Shown here piece by piece: positions 20,168 to 31,815 of a stretch of 64,000 nucleotides of DNA (the stretch's first letter is position 1; each line of letters opens with the position of its first letter). The translations under genes were made by a program, and so were the position numbers. The stretch covers positions 247,918-311,917 of the forward strand of contig JAGYXB010000656.1 of assembly GCA_022495005.1 (NCBI GenBank), written 5' to 3'. The notes below the pieces were generated by a model. That model saw only the letters and a list, made by a program, of their open reading frames with translations, made no database searches and had not been told where the DNA came from. The stretch comes from Rhyacophila brunnea (Eukaryota; Arthropoda; Insecta; Trichoptera; Rhyacophilidae).

Positions 20168-20677
20168 CAATTGTATTGCCAACCGTACTATAGTAATTAG
20201 AGTATTTGTACTATAATTTTGGTCCGCGTACTATGTACGATATAAAACAGGTATAGTAGGTACGCCCAAAATACTATAATTTTCAATATCGGAAAAAATA
20301 TGTAAAAAGTACTAAAATGTCGATATTTCCGTTCGATAAATTTTTGCAAAGTACCTACTATAATTTCGCAATATAAGAAGATTTGAAGAACTTTGAAGAA
20401 AAATTTGAAGAAAAAACTGCTCGAAAAACGTAAAAAAATCCCTTGACGTTGGTTTAAAATGAAATTTCTTGAATTCTTCGGTAAGCATTTTTGGTCGGAA
20501 GAGGTACCTAAATATAAAGGGGTCTCGTAGTTTCTCAAATTCTCCGTTATTTTTTTCTGAGATACAGAAAACCTAAACATTTTCAACAGATGACAACGCG
20601 TACTATATTTTTTCCCCAAATACTATAATTTTGGAGGCTCTGTACTATAATTCCACTTTGAAAAGATGGCAACACTG
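20168..20677. mobile_element. Family B long hAT-like MITE
   Basis: The left end is degenerate (CAATTGTATTGCCAACC) and the right end reads GATGGCAACACTG. The flanks TTCTGTGA (20160-20167) and TTCTGTGT (20678-20685) agree at 7 of 8 bases. ACTATAATTTT-type motifs recur at both ends. It matches the 486-bp copy at 47304-47789 read inversely, defining a long subfamily. A 140-codon minus-strand frame inside is not protein-like. Confidence 0.8.
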
Positions 20678-21297
20678 TTCTGTGTTATTTTATTATACGT
20701 CGAAATAAACAGAACTATTTATCACTTATGTCTTATATAAACAATTTTATACCTATACGCCATTTTTACTTTTTTTCATTATTAGATCTTAGATCATCAT
20801 CCAAAGATTTTTGCATACATTATATTATATTAACATCTCATAAGCCATGTCTATATTCGGACATGTTTTCGTTTGCATCCACAGTGCATGCGTAGTCTGT
20901 GCATTGCTTGCTTCAAACTGGTTTCCAAATGGCCGTTATTGTGAAGAATTTGCTAGCGCACGTAGCTTATCAGTTATCACCGATGGACTTATTTTCAACA
21001 TAACGTCAGTTATATTATTTTACTCTAATTTTACGTGAAATAAGCCAATAATAGATACTTACTATATTTTTTTAAGTCTGCATTATAATAATAAACTACA
21101 TACATATTTGACGTACAAGCGTAGGCAGTTGACACGGTGCGTAACATGCTTTCCACTTAAAGCATGCGTAAAACTAAATACCTACTCGTTGTTAAAACCA
21201 GAATTAAAAAGTTGAAGGGAAGTGGAAGATGGTGGGATCAATTAATGTGTATAGCTATTGAAATAGACCGATTTGTTCCGATCTCTATAGATGTTTA
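20678..21297. other. Intergenic stretch, nothing recognised
   Basis: No recurring element or gene seen. Confidence 0.45.
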
Positions 21298-21530
21298 CAC
21301 CCACGGTGGCCGCGCGGCATAAGCGTTGGACTATCACGCCGTGGGTCTCAGGTTCGAATCCTGGGTCTGGCAAGTACACATATTGTTTTCAATTTGTGTG
21401 TGAGTCAGGGTTGAGCAAGTGGCTGACATCCATTTCTCGTAAAAAACAAAATCTGTTAATACAAACCTCTACTCTGTGGAGGCCCATATGATCCTATTAG
21501 GATCGGACATAGTCGAAAAAAAATAAAAAA
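21298..21530 (+). mobile_element. SINE1, full-length tRNA-derived copy
   Basis: The head CACCCACGGTGGCCGCGCGG contains A-box-like sequence, and the B box CAGGTTCGAATCCTGG follows about 45 bases on. The body (CAAGTGGCTGACATCCATTT, TGTGGAGGCCCATATGATCC) ends GTCGAAAAAAAATAAAAAA. The flanks TATAGATGTTT and TATATGTTT look like a roughly 10-bp target duplication. Transcribed by Pol III in principle and mobilised by a LINE in trans. This is the best reference copy in the window; others are at 7187, 29668, 36560 and 38740. Confidence 0.8.
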
Positions 21531-22818
21531 TATATGTTTCTGGGCCTGCGCGCCCAGTATCTTCGTCTGTGGTTGCGTTGTTACCGAACTGACTGGCTTC
21601 TTTTTTTCTACGGCCGAAGGGTCGACAAGCGAGTGGGGGGTCGAACGAACCACTTGGTAGTTAATGTAGGCGCAGACCACACAAATTATTATGCTGCACA
21701 CAGCTATAACACAGCATGTCATGTTTTGCTTTATCGATATCGGTACCATAATTGTTTTGCCAGTCATCTCGCATCTTCGGGCCCTGTTTTAGGGCGGTTG
21801 GACCGATTGGGCCCAAACGGGCATCGCATCCTAGGTGAATAATGAATTTGGTCCATCGTCGCAAGAAAAAACAATTAAGCAACACGAAAAAGCGGAGCAA
21901 ACCCTGGAACGGAGCTAGAACAAGTATTAGGTCTCGGAGCGGAGCAACTAAAAAAAGGTTCCGCTCCAACCCTCTGCTTATAACGCGTCAGTGTCAATCA
22001 AATATAATACGTTTGTTCAAGTTGAAGAATGACAATGTGGGAGTGTGGTAGATAGATCATTGGCTGATTTGATAATGGATAGCAGATCGCAACCTACTTA
22101 AAGTTGGACATGCCTGCTCTGTAGTATTCGATCGCCCACGCATGGGCATATTATCAACATCGCAGTACGCATCATTTGAATTTTCAAGGAAATCGATTGA
22201 CCGCAAAACATAACCTCAAACATTATCACGACTGTTTTGTTAATTTGCGCCAACCGCTTCGAGTAAAATGATTAATGATACATTAATTATATTGCAGTAA
22301 GTCTCACATTGTCTGTGGCACAATGCGGGGTGCGGTAATGTCGAGGAAAACTAGTTTAATGTTTTATTATATATATACGAAAAAAATATTTTAAATTATT
22401 TGCTACGGTATGTTAATGTCACTAATGATAATAAAACAATGAAATCTCATTTCCTTCAGGCATTTTGACAAAACTGGTTTTCGAAGACTGACAACACTGG
22501 TACCTACCGAAGTGTTACCATCCTCCATAAATGTTTTTGATTATTAAAAAACCGTTAGGTAGTAGGTAACTATGTAAATAATTATTTTATCCCCTTTTTT
22601 GTGTGCAGTAATATTTTTTAATCCGTTTACCTACTTTAAATAACATGTTAATTATATCTATTGGCCAACTACTCCAAACGTGCCGGTCGCTGTGTTAGCA
22701 CCAATGACATTATTAATGGACAACGCACTCAATACATTAGCTAGCAAGTAAATTCGCGCATAGCGACATTCGCACATATGTAAGTAGACGTCACGCAATT
22801 TCCATTATGCGATATCAC
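21531..22818. other. Intergenic stretch, partly GC-richer
   Basis: 21540-22050 is GC-richer with overlapping frames on both strands but no recognisable protein or repeat. 22050-22818 is AT-rich. Nothing assigned. Confidence 0.4.
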
Positions 22819-22861
22819 GCATCGGAAATTTATAGCAATATCACCTTTATTGTAATGGCGT
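22819..22861 (+). repeat. 43-bp direct repeat, donor copy
   Basis: Identical to 22939-22981 (GCATCGGAAATTTATAGCAA to TGTAATGGCGT), exactly 120 bp downstream. The downstream copy lies inside a 444-bp insertion. Confidence 0.85.
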
Positions 22862-22936
22862 TAGAACAGTGTTTCTACTGTCAATGTTCATTTGAGCGAA
22901 CCTGTTCGAACCGAACCATTTGACAGACCCGACAAA

Positions 22937-23380
22937 GAGCATCGGAAATTTATAGCAATATCACCTTTATTGTAATGGCGTAACAGATTATGCCATTCGG
23001 CCATGGCCCCCACATCCTGAAGCGGGCCCCAAGGCTAGGATCTTTGTCGGCCCCCCTACCTATCGCCAAGGTTAAAGGCAGTGTGACGCTCTACAGTAGC
23101 GTATTCCAAATGGCATTCAAGGTATTAAGAAGATAGGTATTTAGTGTATTTTTAAAACTTACATCTACTTGAATTATGGAGTTATCTTAGTAATGACGTA
23201 ATTAAAAATTACATCGCACAACAACATATTTTAAAATATAGCCGTTACTAAGGGAAAATAGTGCCGCAGGCGACTTTTTTTACTATTACAGCAAATTTGT
23301 GATGTGTTTTTATCTCACTTATTTGGCCGACTCGCCACGCCGGGCCCCCAGGCTAGAGCCCTGTCAGCCCCACCTTTCAG
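22937..23380. other. Compound insertion carrying a copied 43-mer and a family A element
   Basis: The sequence CAGACCCGACAAA occurs at 22924-22936 and again at 23381-23393, a 13-bp direct repeat bracketing this block. Inside are a copy of the neighbouring 43-mer (22939-22981), 20 bp of other DNA and a family A element lacking its last bases. This looks like break repair or template switching that captured nearby sequence, rather than ordinary transposition. Confidence 0.65.
23002..23377. mobile_element. Family A TIR element, right terminus lost
   Basis: Starts CATGGCCCCCACATCC and has all interior landmarks (GTGCCGCAGGCGACTTTTTT, TTATCTCACTTATTTGG). It stops at GTCAGCCCCACCTTT, about 13 bp short of the expected end. 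Confidence 0.75.
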
Positions 23381-23626
23381 CAGACCCGACAAAAAAATGA
23401 GTGTCATTTTTTTCCCAGATGCTTCGTCAATATTAATGTCATTGGTTAGCACAAAATGATTTAATTGTGTAACGATAATTTAACGATCACGCATATAATA
23501 TTATATTTGTATAAATCTCGACTATCCTACTCAGAGCAACTTCAAAATGCATAAAACTCTATCAATTCTTATCTAGAAATCCAAAATTTTGTCTTATTCT
23601 AAAAATATACCTAATGATCCATAGGA

Positions 23627-23690
23627 AAGGGGAGTGGGGCTAATTTATTCTTTGCCCAGGGCACAGAAGAGTAATGGGCCGGCCCTGTAA
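23627..23690. mobile_element. Possible hAT-like right terminus
   Basis: Ends ATGGGCCGGCCCTG, the inverse of CAGGGCCGGCCCAT, a form often seen at hAT-like ends. No partner end found; single copy. Confidence 0.3.
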
Positions 23691-24014
23691 TAGCATTTAT
23701 CGTACGGAAACTACAGACATAAATATCATTAATTTTCACAATCTGTACAACAAAATTAGTCTATTGATTATTAATAATGGAAAAGTCTAATGGAAAAATA
23801 GGTAAATCCCTGGTTAATTATCAGAGTATTCCGAATTATAAATTTCGAATGATATACAAATGTGATGATTGAAAAAAACTCCCGATGAGGAAATTAACTT
23901 TGTTTGATAGGTAATTTCCCCGAAATTAATGAATTCGTTTAGTGCCTCTCATTAGCACTGTATGGTTTCTTTTGTATTGGATAGTAATTACATGCACATT
24001 AGGTTCGTTTGTAC
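23691..24014. other. Intergenic AT-rich stretch
   Basis: Nothing recognised. Confidence 0.4.
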
Positions 24015-24100
24015 TATGCATTTTCGTGTCATGTCTAACATACACCTTTCCACTTCACTTCACGCTACTCTGAATTTTTGGTTTTATCATTTATTAAGGG
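24015..24100 (-). pseudogene. RTE-type LINE fragment
   Basis: Minus-strand reading gives QKFRVA, a stop, then EVERCMLDMTRK, aligning with QKLRVAHRGMERCMLGIT of the fragment at 8244-8644. Only this short piece survives. Confidence 0.55.
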
Positions 24101-24253
24101 CCTAAGTGCTTTATGAATGTCGAAAATTAATATTATTAGGTATATTTCGCAAATACACCCGTAGACTTATATTTATTTTTATCATTGTGATACATTGTCT
24201 ATTTTATTTTATTATCTTACAATCCTATTTTATAGTATGTACCTACCTACTAG

Positions 24254-24494
24254 CAGCGCTCGAAATGGACAAGTTTACGAACCGGAGCGCTCGACAATTT
24301 TCTGAGGATATTTACATAGTAAAGTTATCAAATTTTATGTGTATTTTATGAAAATAAGTGTGTTAGATTTTCTATTATATGGCTTATCTATCTGAGACGG
24401 TCAAAATATTTTTTCCGCGAGACGGAGCGATAATTTTACCGAATTCAAGAACCGGAACGTCGCTCCGGTGCGCTCCAGTCCATTTCGAGCCCTG
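24254..24494. mobile_element. Family C hAT-like MITE with perfect 8-bp duplication
   Basis: Starts CAGCGCTCGAAATGGAC, ends CCATTTCGAGCCCTG and is flanked by CCTACTAG on both sides (24246-24253, 24495-24502). The subterminal arms carry GAACCGGAGCGCTCG and CGCTCCGGTGCGCTCC. 241 bp, no ORF. This copy fixes the family boundaries and its hAT-like target length. Confidence 0.88.
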
Positions 24495-24502
24495 CCTACT
24501 AG

Positions 24503-25930
24503 ACATTGATAATTTAATTTTAATCATAGGACCACATCACAGACTAATCTCTAAATATAATTCAGATAGGATATACCCAAATACACTACATTTTGAAGCA
24601 GGGTTTTGAATGTGTGAGTGTCCTAACAAAATGTAACAAACATTATAGACGTGCAATAGTGTGTTGCAGCCGTCAAATACACCAATATTGGATGAGCGTC
24701 AGTACATAAACCGAGAGCAGTAAATAGCAGAGTTAGAATAGTTCTGCATTCAGCTGACGGACTTGTCAGAACGAAGGACAAGCTTAGAATGGCGTATTCT
24801 TTACACGTGTTTAAGTTTATCCCATATTCTTCCACACTCGATAAAGGTCGCCTGTTACTCCACACCCGTTAAGTACCTATTTCAGTTCCCATTAATTCTG
24901 TGTCCCTGGATAGAGTACTTCTCGCTTTAGGTACAATTAAATGGGAAATACTATCTCTAGCAGATCCATAATTCAATACGATTTCTTATATACATAATAT
25001 GTTAAGGCTGTACTTCAGCTGGGGCACTGTCTAAGACGATCGTGACTACGCAACGCGAAGATTGTGCAAATGACGCGTGCAGAGCAAAACATAATTTGTC
25101 ATAAAAAGTCAACATGCGTCCATTTAATGTTATGTTTATTGTTCTATTACTAATAATAATAATATATTCATTAAATGTTTTCTTTTTCAATTAAATGGGT
25201 AACGTTTTTTAGTCATCTTTACACGATTTAAGAATTAATTCCCCCGTCGCCATCACAAAACAAATTGACGTGTCCACAGCTCGACTTTCGCTCTACGATT
25301 GCCAGCCAGTCCGAAATTTCGTCGCACCTATAGTTGAAAATTATTTGCCGTTTCACTGAAGTACCGTCTTAAGGGAAATTAATATCGCACTTGCTTATTA
25401 TGTACATCTCTAAATTTTCATATAGGTAACTCCGTTGGCAAGTCGCGTGGTCAGTGGTATGTATACCTACCTAGTGAATTTTCGCTAAATAACGATGTCA
25501 ACGCCCTAAATAGTTTTTAATGTATATATGTAAATGAACACAATGCCATAAGTATATTGTAATGTTTTCTTGGAAAATCATTTTCTCATACTTAAGAATA
25601 ATATATAATTATTATTATTCGCCATCTTTAAACCAGTGGCGTACACCATTTAATTTATAGATATTATAATGTCATAGCATTACATACTATGATAATAATA
25701 ATTTCACTATACTCGCTGGTTGGGCCGATTGTGGTGGCCCTCATTTCTTTATTCCTATATCCCTCAAATCCCAGTATTATTGTCAGAAGACCAGGCAACC
25801 AGTAATTACGGGTCATCAATCGACATCAATCATCCATCAAAAGTGTAGTGCCCGTTTACCAGTGCGTGAGTGCGTGAACACCAAAGCGGCTCCATCGCGC
25901 GCCAGAACCCTCAACATAAAGGTCAGCGTC
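24503..25930. other. Intergenic stretch with a weak dispersed repeat
   Basis: 24640-24870 resembles 37620-37745 (ACACCAATATTGGATG-like and TTTAAGTTTATCCCATATTC, then TCCACACTCGA). This is an unassigned old repeat. The rest shows nothing. Confidence 0.4.
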
Positions 25931-26209
25931 TGGTGCCCTATATTATAACTTGTGACATGAAGTCACCCGACGACATGACGTAATTGTGACGTAAACTCAA
26001 TACACGCATAGACAATGCGCACGGCTCACCATAGATATTATTATGCTGAAACAACTATTTGTGTATGGGGACAATGGATACCGCCAGTATTAGAGTAGCG
26101 TTAATTTCTCGAATGGTATTGACTCACTCCGGTAGTACGTCACAATGATGTCATATGACGTCATGTTGACCGGGCGACTTCAACTCGCAAGTTACAACAT
26201 AAGGCCCCT
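25931..26209. mobile_element. Family G TIR element
   Basis: Left end TGCCCTATATTATAACTTGT and right end CAAGTTACAACATAAGGCCCC are imperfect inverses. The two subterminal regions carry ATGACGTAATTGTGACGTAA and TACGTCACAATGATGTCATA followed by TGACGTCATG. About 279 bp, no ORF. Very similar to the copies at 9743 and 51935. Confidence 0.8.
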
Positions 26210-27725
26210 GGCATCCTGTGTAACCCCACCACCCCCTAGATCAGTAATCCACCATCACCCTCATATTACAGTCCACTACTAAAAGCGCTACCACTCTCAT
26301 ACAGAAAAGTAGTAAATCCTGTGCATTCCGTATGAAACGTCAGAAAAACTAGATTAATAGATAACTTCTTCAGCTTTCATTTATTATGACATGAGCGCAA
26401 TATCCTACAACCTCGTTTAGGTCCGCAGACAGAAAAATAATAAGGGGGGGTCCATTTCGAAAAAATCCATAATATAATAATTTATTATTGATTTTGCACG
26501 GCTGCAAGATGGTAACAAAATATAGACGATTACATTGGTTTCCGAGTACATTCATCATACCCAGACACTTCACACTTTGAGTTTAGTGATGAACAGCTGG
26601 CCTATGGTTATAACTGTGGATGGTCACCTACGAGTTGGTACATATTTTAATCTATGTTAATGGAAATTGAAGGAATAAAATTTAATAAAATCGATTAAAA
26701 ATAAGGGTCTCTACTAGACTGCGAGAGGAAATAATATTTTCAATATATTTATGGTTTTATTGGCCCTGGTTGAAAGCACAGTTCGTCAAATTTTACCGAC
26801 GTAAACTTAATTACTATACAGCTGACGCTGCTCGACGGCGATAGTTATCCTGCCCACGATCCTCAGTCATGACTCAGTCAAGAACTAATATTCCATTCAC
26901 TAAATATTTTGTGTTTTTTTTCATTCCTTGTGTGGTCGAACAAAGAGCGAGAGATAGATACCAACACAAAGATTTGCCGAAACCGAAAGAATCTCCTTCT
27001 ACCTATGCTTCTGCTACCCTCTAACTACCTTTCCCGACATTATTAGATAGAGTAATTAATTAATCATCCTTGTCATTGCGGAAAATATTGGTAGGAAGTA
27101 ACTAAGTATTATTCTTTTCATTGCACTCCCCGTTCTTAACCTTCTCTATTGTTTTTCTTAATAATTGTAGGTACGCTACTGTACATAAAATGTGCGTAAA
27201 GTTATGTAAAGTCGGAAAAGTCGTGTTGCCAAATGTGCAGTCGACGAAGGATGATTTACACACTGAAATACGGACCGGACCACCAGCCACGAAAATCACC
27301 ACTGGCCACTCTGGCTTCTTCACATTATGTACCTACATATCTATTTAATTTTACATATTATATTATGTTACTTTTCCATACATTTCCCTCATAAATTTAT
27401 CATTCTGTTTCGTACCTATATATCTGTTCATTTAGCGTCACTGTTTACGAAAATTTTACGTGTCTACTAATTATTTTTAATGCGGAAAAGTGTTTTTAGG
27501 TTAATGAGAGTAAATCGCTTTTAATAACAATTGACGTTGTCAAAGTGCAAGAAAATAGTTTTGTATATTTAATGTTCTTTTACTTTCATGGGCCATATGC
27601 GCTCCTCAATTAGAGCACATGGACTTCACACGGTGCCGCCAAGAATCCGTGTCGCTCTCCAGTTGTCTTGCATTTTCCTAGAACAGTAATTCCAAACCGG
27701 ATCCCGCGTGATATTTCAGGGTCTC
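26210..27725. other. Intergenic stretch, nothing assigned
   Basis: 27590-27720 has a weak coding-like minus-strand stretch (ARQLESDTDSWRHRV), possibly a LINE remnant, but too little to name. The rest is AT-rich. Confidence 0.35.
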
Positions 27726-28030
27726 CATGTCATATTGATTTCCATAGCAACGCACGTATATATTATTAATTTAGTTGCTAGGACCCCAGACCCCTTCCAA
27801 CCAATAATGGTGTCGAAATAACTTTTCATACAAAACAGAATTAACTGAAAGTGAATTCAATTCTACTTAAAGATGGCCAAAAGTATTTAAAAAATGCATT
27901 GGCATCGTGTTCTGATATATATAGTCGGGAAGTTAATTAAAAATCGATTGCAAGATTTATACCAGACAAAGAACAACCGGACAAATAAGAATACGAGCTA
28001 AGAAAAACGTTGTAATAAAATAATAATAAA
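27726..28030 (+). repeat. Family E retroposon-like 3' region, copy 4
   Basis: The shortest E copy: it starts just before the TAGCAACGCACG landmark and ends with the same AAAAACGTTGTAATAAAATAATAATAAAA tail, with one internal deletion near 27920. It shows the 5'-truncation gradient of the family. Confidence 0.6.
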
Positions 28031-28484
28031 ATACAAAGCAAGTAGAATTTTTCTTACAGCTATGAAGTAACAAAAATTGAGTACCTATCTATTTCAGTTG
28101 TATGAACAACTGTTTTAATATTTTTTTTTTAATATGCAAGTAGGCTAGGAACCTACTCATTATTGTTTACTGACCCTACCAGCAGTGACACACCGTACTC
28201 TTACCAGTAGGCAGGACGTGCATTGCTTAGGGAAGACTAGGGTATGGCGGCAGATAAAGGAAGGAATAAGAATAATACAATATGTATAAATTTATGGTAG
28301 ATTAGCAGTAGGCGCTAATTTGCAATTTATCACTTTTGGGAGATTTAAAAAAATATGTCGAGGGTTACTTACGCCAAACAAAAAAAAAATGGAACATACC
28401 ACTATCCGTTCGGACTTTTCCCTCGGAACAAAACAAATAGGTACAAACTATTCACCCGAATGGAAATTTTACTTATTCACCTTC
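28031..28484. other. Intergenic stretch, nothing recognised
   Basis: No gene or recurring repeat seen. Confidence 0.45.
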
Positions 28485-28492
28485 GTTAGGAC

Positions 28493-29246
28493 TAGGGATT
28501 CCAATCCCGGGATCCCGAATCCCGAGATCCCGGGATCCCGAGCTATTTTCGATACCTATGAATCCCGGGATTGATATACATAATCCCGGGATTTCGGGAT
28601 TGATTTTTTTATCAATTTTTATGGAAAATAAAATATAAGCGAAAATATAACAGAAAAAATACTTTAAAATAAAAAATAGCTACATTAGAAATAAACTGAG
28701 TTTGAATGAAGTTTGATTTATACCCATGTGTAGGTTGCCGATTCATTTTATTTTTTCACATAAATTATTAAAAATGGAAAGATTGGAAAAAAACAATGCT
28801 TCGCACTTTTAACAAAGTAATTCCACCATGATATCATACGTTTTACGGCAGTTTCATATTTGTCTGACTAATTAGATTTATGAAGCGGAAAGGCCATAAG
28901 TACGCCATGATTATTTGCTTTACTATTTTAAATCTCGCTAATCCATTTATTAAGTCTTGACTATCAGAAGCAGCAATCTCCTATTAAATTCACATTATTA
29001 TTTAAATTACAATATTATTTACTCCGTTAAACTTGTGTATTTCCAAGATTGAACGTATACAATATTAACAATAAATTTCTTAAATAGTATAAATTATACT
29101 AGATTTATTTTTGACCGATTTTATCAATGTTATTTGTAAATATAAAAATTTTATATTAACAATTGAAAAAATGCCAATCCCGGGATTGTCAAACTGTAAT
29201 CCCGAAATCCCGGGATCAGAATTTTGGCTCGGGATTGGATTCCCTA
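28493..29246. mobile_element. Family K hAT-like MITE rich in ATCCCGGGAT palindromes
   Basis: Starts TAGGGATTCCAATCCCG and ends CGGGATTGGATTCCCTA, perfectly inverse. Both flanks read GTTAGGAC (28485-28492, 29247-29254), an exact 8-bp duplication. Both ends carry clusters of the self-complementary motif ATCCCGGGAT and its half-sites; the interior is AT-rich and non-coding. 754 bp. A second, older copy is at 54621-55470. The TAGGG start and the 8-bp target fit hAT. Confidence 0.88.
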
Positions 29247-29254
29247 GTTAGGAC

Positions 29255-29667
29255 ATTGTGGCTAAGGAGCATGGCCTTGATCTACGGTTCTATCTGAGGC
29301 ATACCATTCAGTTAAAAATACGAGAAGTCATATTAAAGTACCTAGTACATAGTGGGGATAAAATCAGTGATAGTTTACTGGATTTTATAGCAATAAAAAT
29401 AATAGGAAATTTTCATCTCCGACACTATATCATTGTCCATACCCAGTTGTTGATGTGTATAGCAGAATTGTAGCGATTTTCATTGACAGCCACGTAGAAG
29501 TAATAGAATTTTGTGAGTAAATAATGTAAGTAATTATTTTAATAGGATTTATAACAAAATAGCATCTGGTGGCACATCGCCAAGGAATGTCACTGTCTAT
29601 TTTATTACTTATCCTCATTCTGTATGTTGTCAATTAGACTGGGGTTCCCCAAGAATATGTAGAATAC
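29255..29667. other. Intergenic stretch, nothing recognised
   Basis: AT-rich without recognisable features. A GGGGTTCCCCAAG segment at 29640-29652 might be the relic of a hAT terminus. Confidence 0.35.
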
Positions 29668-29719
29668 GGTTACGATGGCCACGCGGCTTTAGCGTCGGCA
29701 TATAGCGTCGTGGGTCCTA
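29668..29719 (+). mobile_element. SINE1 copy, head (interrupted)
   Basis: GATGGCCACGCGGCTTTAGC and GTCGTGGGTCC correspond to the SINE1 tRNA-like head. The copy is broken at 29720 by a family F element and continues at 30255. Confidence 0.65.
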
Positions 29720-30254
29720 GGCATAAAGCCCATTGACGCAGCGAGTGCGGCGCTCGCGCAAAATTTCTACAAGTGGCGCGTAAATCATCAAAAATACAAC
29801 GTAATCAAATACGCCAGCGCCCACTGGACTTGACGATGCCTTGCGCCCCGCCTGCCGCATGAGTCACCGTTTTTCGCTTCTCGGCGATACGATTTAATGA
29901 AAATACAAAGAAGTCCATTCATTGAACACGGCTACCAAAATTACGCTGCTCGAGGCGTCGTCGATCGACGGGCGAAAAGCAATTATTTAATAACAGGGAA
30001 CTCTTTGTTCCGTGTCCTATATTTCGCTGGTTGAATAATGTCGTCGTAAATATTAATTACAAGCCCCGAAATAATATAATATTTTTATTGCTTTGTTATG
30101 AGAGACGCTGTAAAAATAATTATTTTGTGCTGCTTGGGCCGCTTATTACATTGGTGAAGGGTAATGCGCGGGAAGAGACGTGTGATTATGGTTATGAATA
30201 AACGCTTCATACGCCGACTTCGCCCGCTCGACGCGTTCTATGAGCACTATCGCC
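29720..30254. mobile_element. Family F Harbinger-like MITE inside a SINE
   Basis: Starts GGCATAAAGCCCATTGACG and shares its whole interior with 5589-6071. The right end is diverged, ending in CGCC next to TAGG. The flanks are CTA/TA, compatible with a 2-3-bp target duplication. Its insertion into SINE1 dates it after that SINE. 535 bp. Confidence 0.75.
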
Positions 30255-30440
30255 TAGGTTCATTCGAACCTGGTCTGGGTCTGGCAAGTACGCATATTGT
30301 TTTTCAATTTGTGTATGAAGTATGAGTATGGACTTAATTGGTTGAGCAAGTGGCTGACATCCATTTCTCGTAAAAACCAAATCTGTTAATACAAACCTCC
30401 ACTCTGTGGAGGCCCATATAATCTTATAAGAATCGAAAAA
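30255..30440 (+). mobile_element. SINE1 copy, body (interrupted)
   Basis: Resumes with a rearranged B-box region (GGTTCATTCGAACCTGG), then CAAGTGGCTGACATCCATTT and CTGTGGAGGCCCATATAATC, ending in a TCGAAAAATAA tail. Confidence 0.7.
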
Positions 30441-30454
30441 TAATGCAGTTAAAG

Positions 30455-30486
30455 GGTTCCATCAAAAGAAAAAGGTTCAGAACCAC
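30455..30486. mobile_element. hAT-like right terminus fragment
   Basis: GGTTCAGAACCACTG preceded by AAAAGAAAA is the familiar right end of CAGTGGTTCT-type hAT elements. No left partner is secure. Confidence 0.4.
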
Positions 30487-31682
30487 TGGTTTGCATACTG
30501 AATAATTTTATTATGAATGATACATCACTATAGATGATACATCACTAATGCAAAAGTGAGTAGCCCAATATAGGTAAATTTTAGAGGTATGTTTTAGTTT
30601 ATTAAATTTAATGTTGCAATTAAATTTTTTTGGCAGTATCAGGGAAATTTCTCCTAGCGGAGTTCCCTCAAAAAATCGAAAATAAAACCAAGACAAAACT
30701 GCAATAATAATAATAATTGTCATGTTGCCAGGGCGTGGAGGATGAGTCGACAGCTAAAACGTCAAGTGGCAACACTGCAACTGAAAAGCATTACGAGAGA
30801 GGAGAGAAACAAAATAATTTCCCGCCTCGATGTGTCAAAAAGTTCGCACCGAGGAATGGCCTTGGCTTGACATGTGTTTCGAATTTCAAAATTTCAACGT
30901 TCGTTTATAATCGGAATAAACATTGTATATTATATTTCATACCTATTCATGTAAAATATACAAAAATATTGCCATTTTAATTATTATTTTTGTAGCTATC
31001 ATATTAAATTTAATTTTGATTGATTCGGATGTTGGCCACACGGTGGGGAAAATAACAGTGGCGAAGACTCCATACTAGGCAATTATTTGAAGCATATCTT
31101 AAGAAAAATATTTTTTAATTGCATATTAAGTTATTTATATAATCACTTGATTATATATTCTATAAAATAATTTATTTTGCCAACGAGAGACGCCGTATGT
31201 GTAGGAATATATTACACAGATAAAATATATAATATCTATATATAATAAAAATATGCAACAGCGCACCATATGTCTTGTAATTCTCAATTTTTTTCATATG
31301 GACTTTACGTCACGTAGCCCCGCCCAGTCTGTCGAATTGTATGAACTAAGGTAAGCTCCGATCGCAGAGCCTAAAACTAAATAATTAATTATCAGATAAT
31401 TTCAAAAAAATAATTTCTATGGTGTTTAATCGAATATTAATAAATATAGACTATTTTTAAAAATAAAAAAAACTTTTATCCAATGATTTTTGGTGTGTAT
31501 AAATGTTTTGAAAAAATACGTAATTTAAACTGATCGCTTAATTTTATGTCGTCAGTGAGTTTTTGAAGTTTCATTAAATTAGTGTGTCGTTGTCATTGGT
31601 GTGTACCTATTCATTAGTAGTAATATCGTATTATCTTCTTATTTATCGAAAGTACCTATACCCGACAAGTGTGTTCTTTTTA
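30487..31682. other. Intergenic stretch, nothing recognised
   Basis: AT-rich; short open frames only; no recurring element. Confidence 0.45.
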
Positions 31683-31730
31683 TCAGATCTCCACGGCCTA
31701 CCTCTTTCCAAAAGTCACCCTTCGCCACTG
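31683..31730. mobile_element. Family H right terminus fragment
   Basis: CACGGCCTACCTC, a 12-bp interruption, then ACCCTTCGCCACTG match the right end of family H. Confidence 0.45.
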
Positions 31731-31769
31731 GAAAATAATAATCGTAGATAAGTACTAATAAATATTATA

Positions 31770-31815
31770 CAGTGGAACTCCGATTTCGTGTGCCCGGAAT
31801 TCACGTTTTCCGATA
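31770..31815. mobile_element. Possible pogo-like left terminus
   Basis: CAGTGGAACTCCGATTTCG directly after TA resembles the start of pogo/Tigger elements. No right end found. Confidence 0.3.

Noticed and set aside
20197..20619. 140-codon minus-strand open frame
   Set aside because: Lies wholly within a family B MITE and is low-complexity Phe/Lys-rich, as expected by chance in AT-rich DNA.
21298..21370. Possible tRNA gene (A- and B-box motifs)
   Set aside because: The sequence recurs five times joined to the same non-tRNA body and A-rich tail, and the cloverleaf does not close. It is the head of SINE1.
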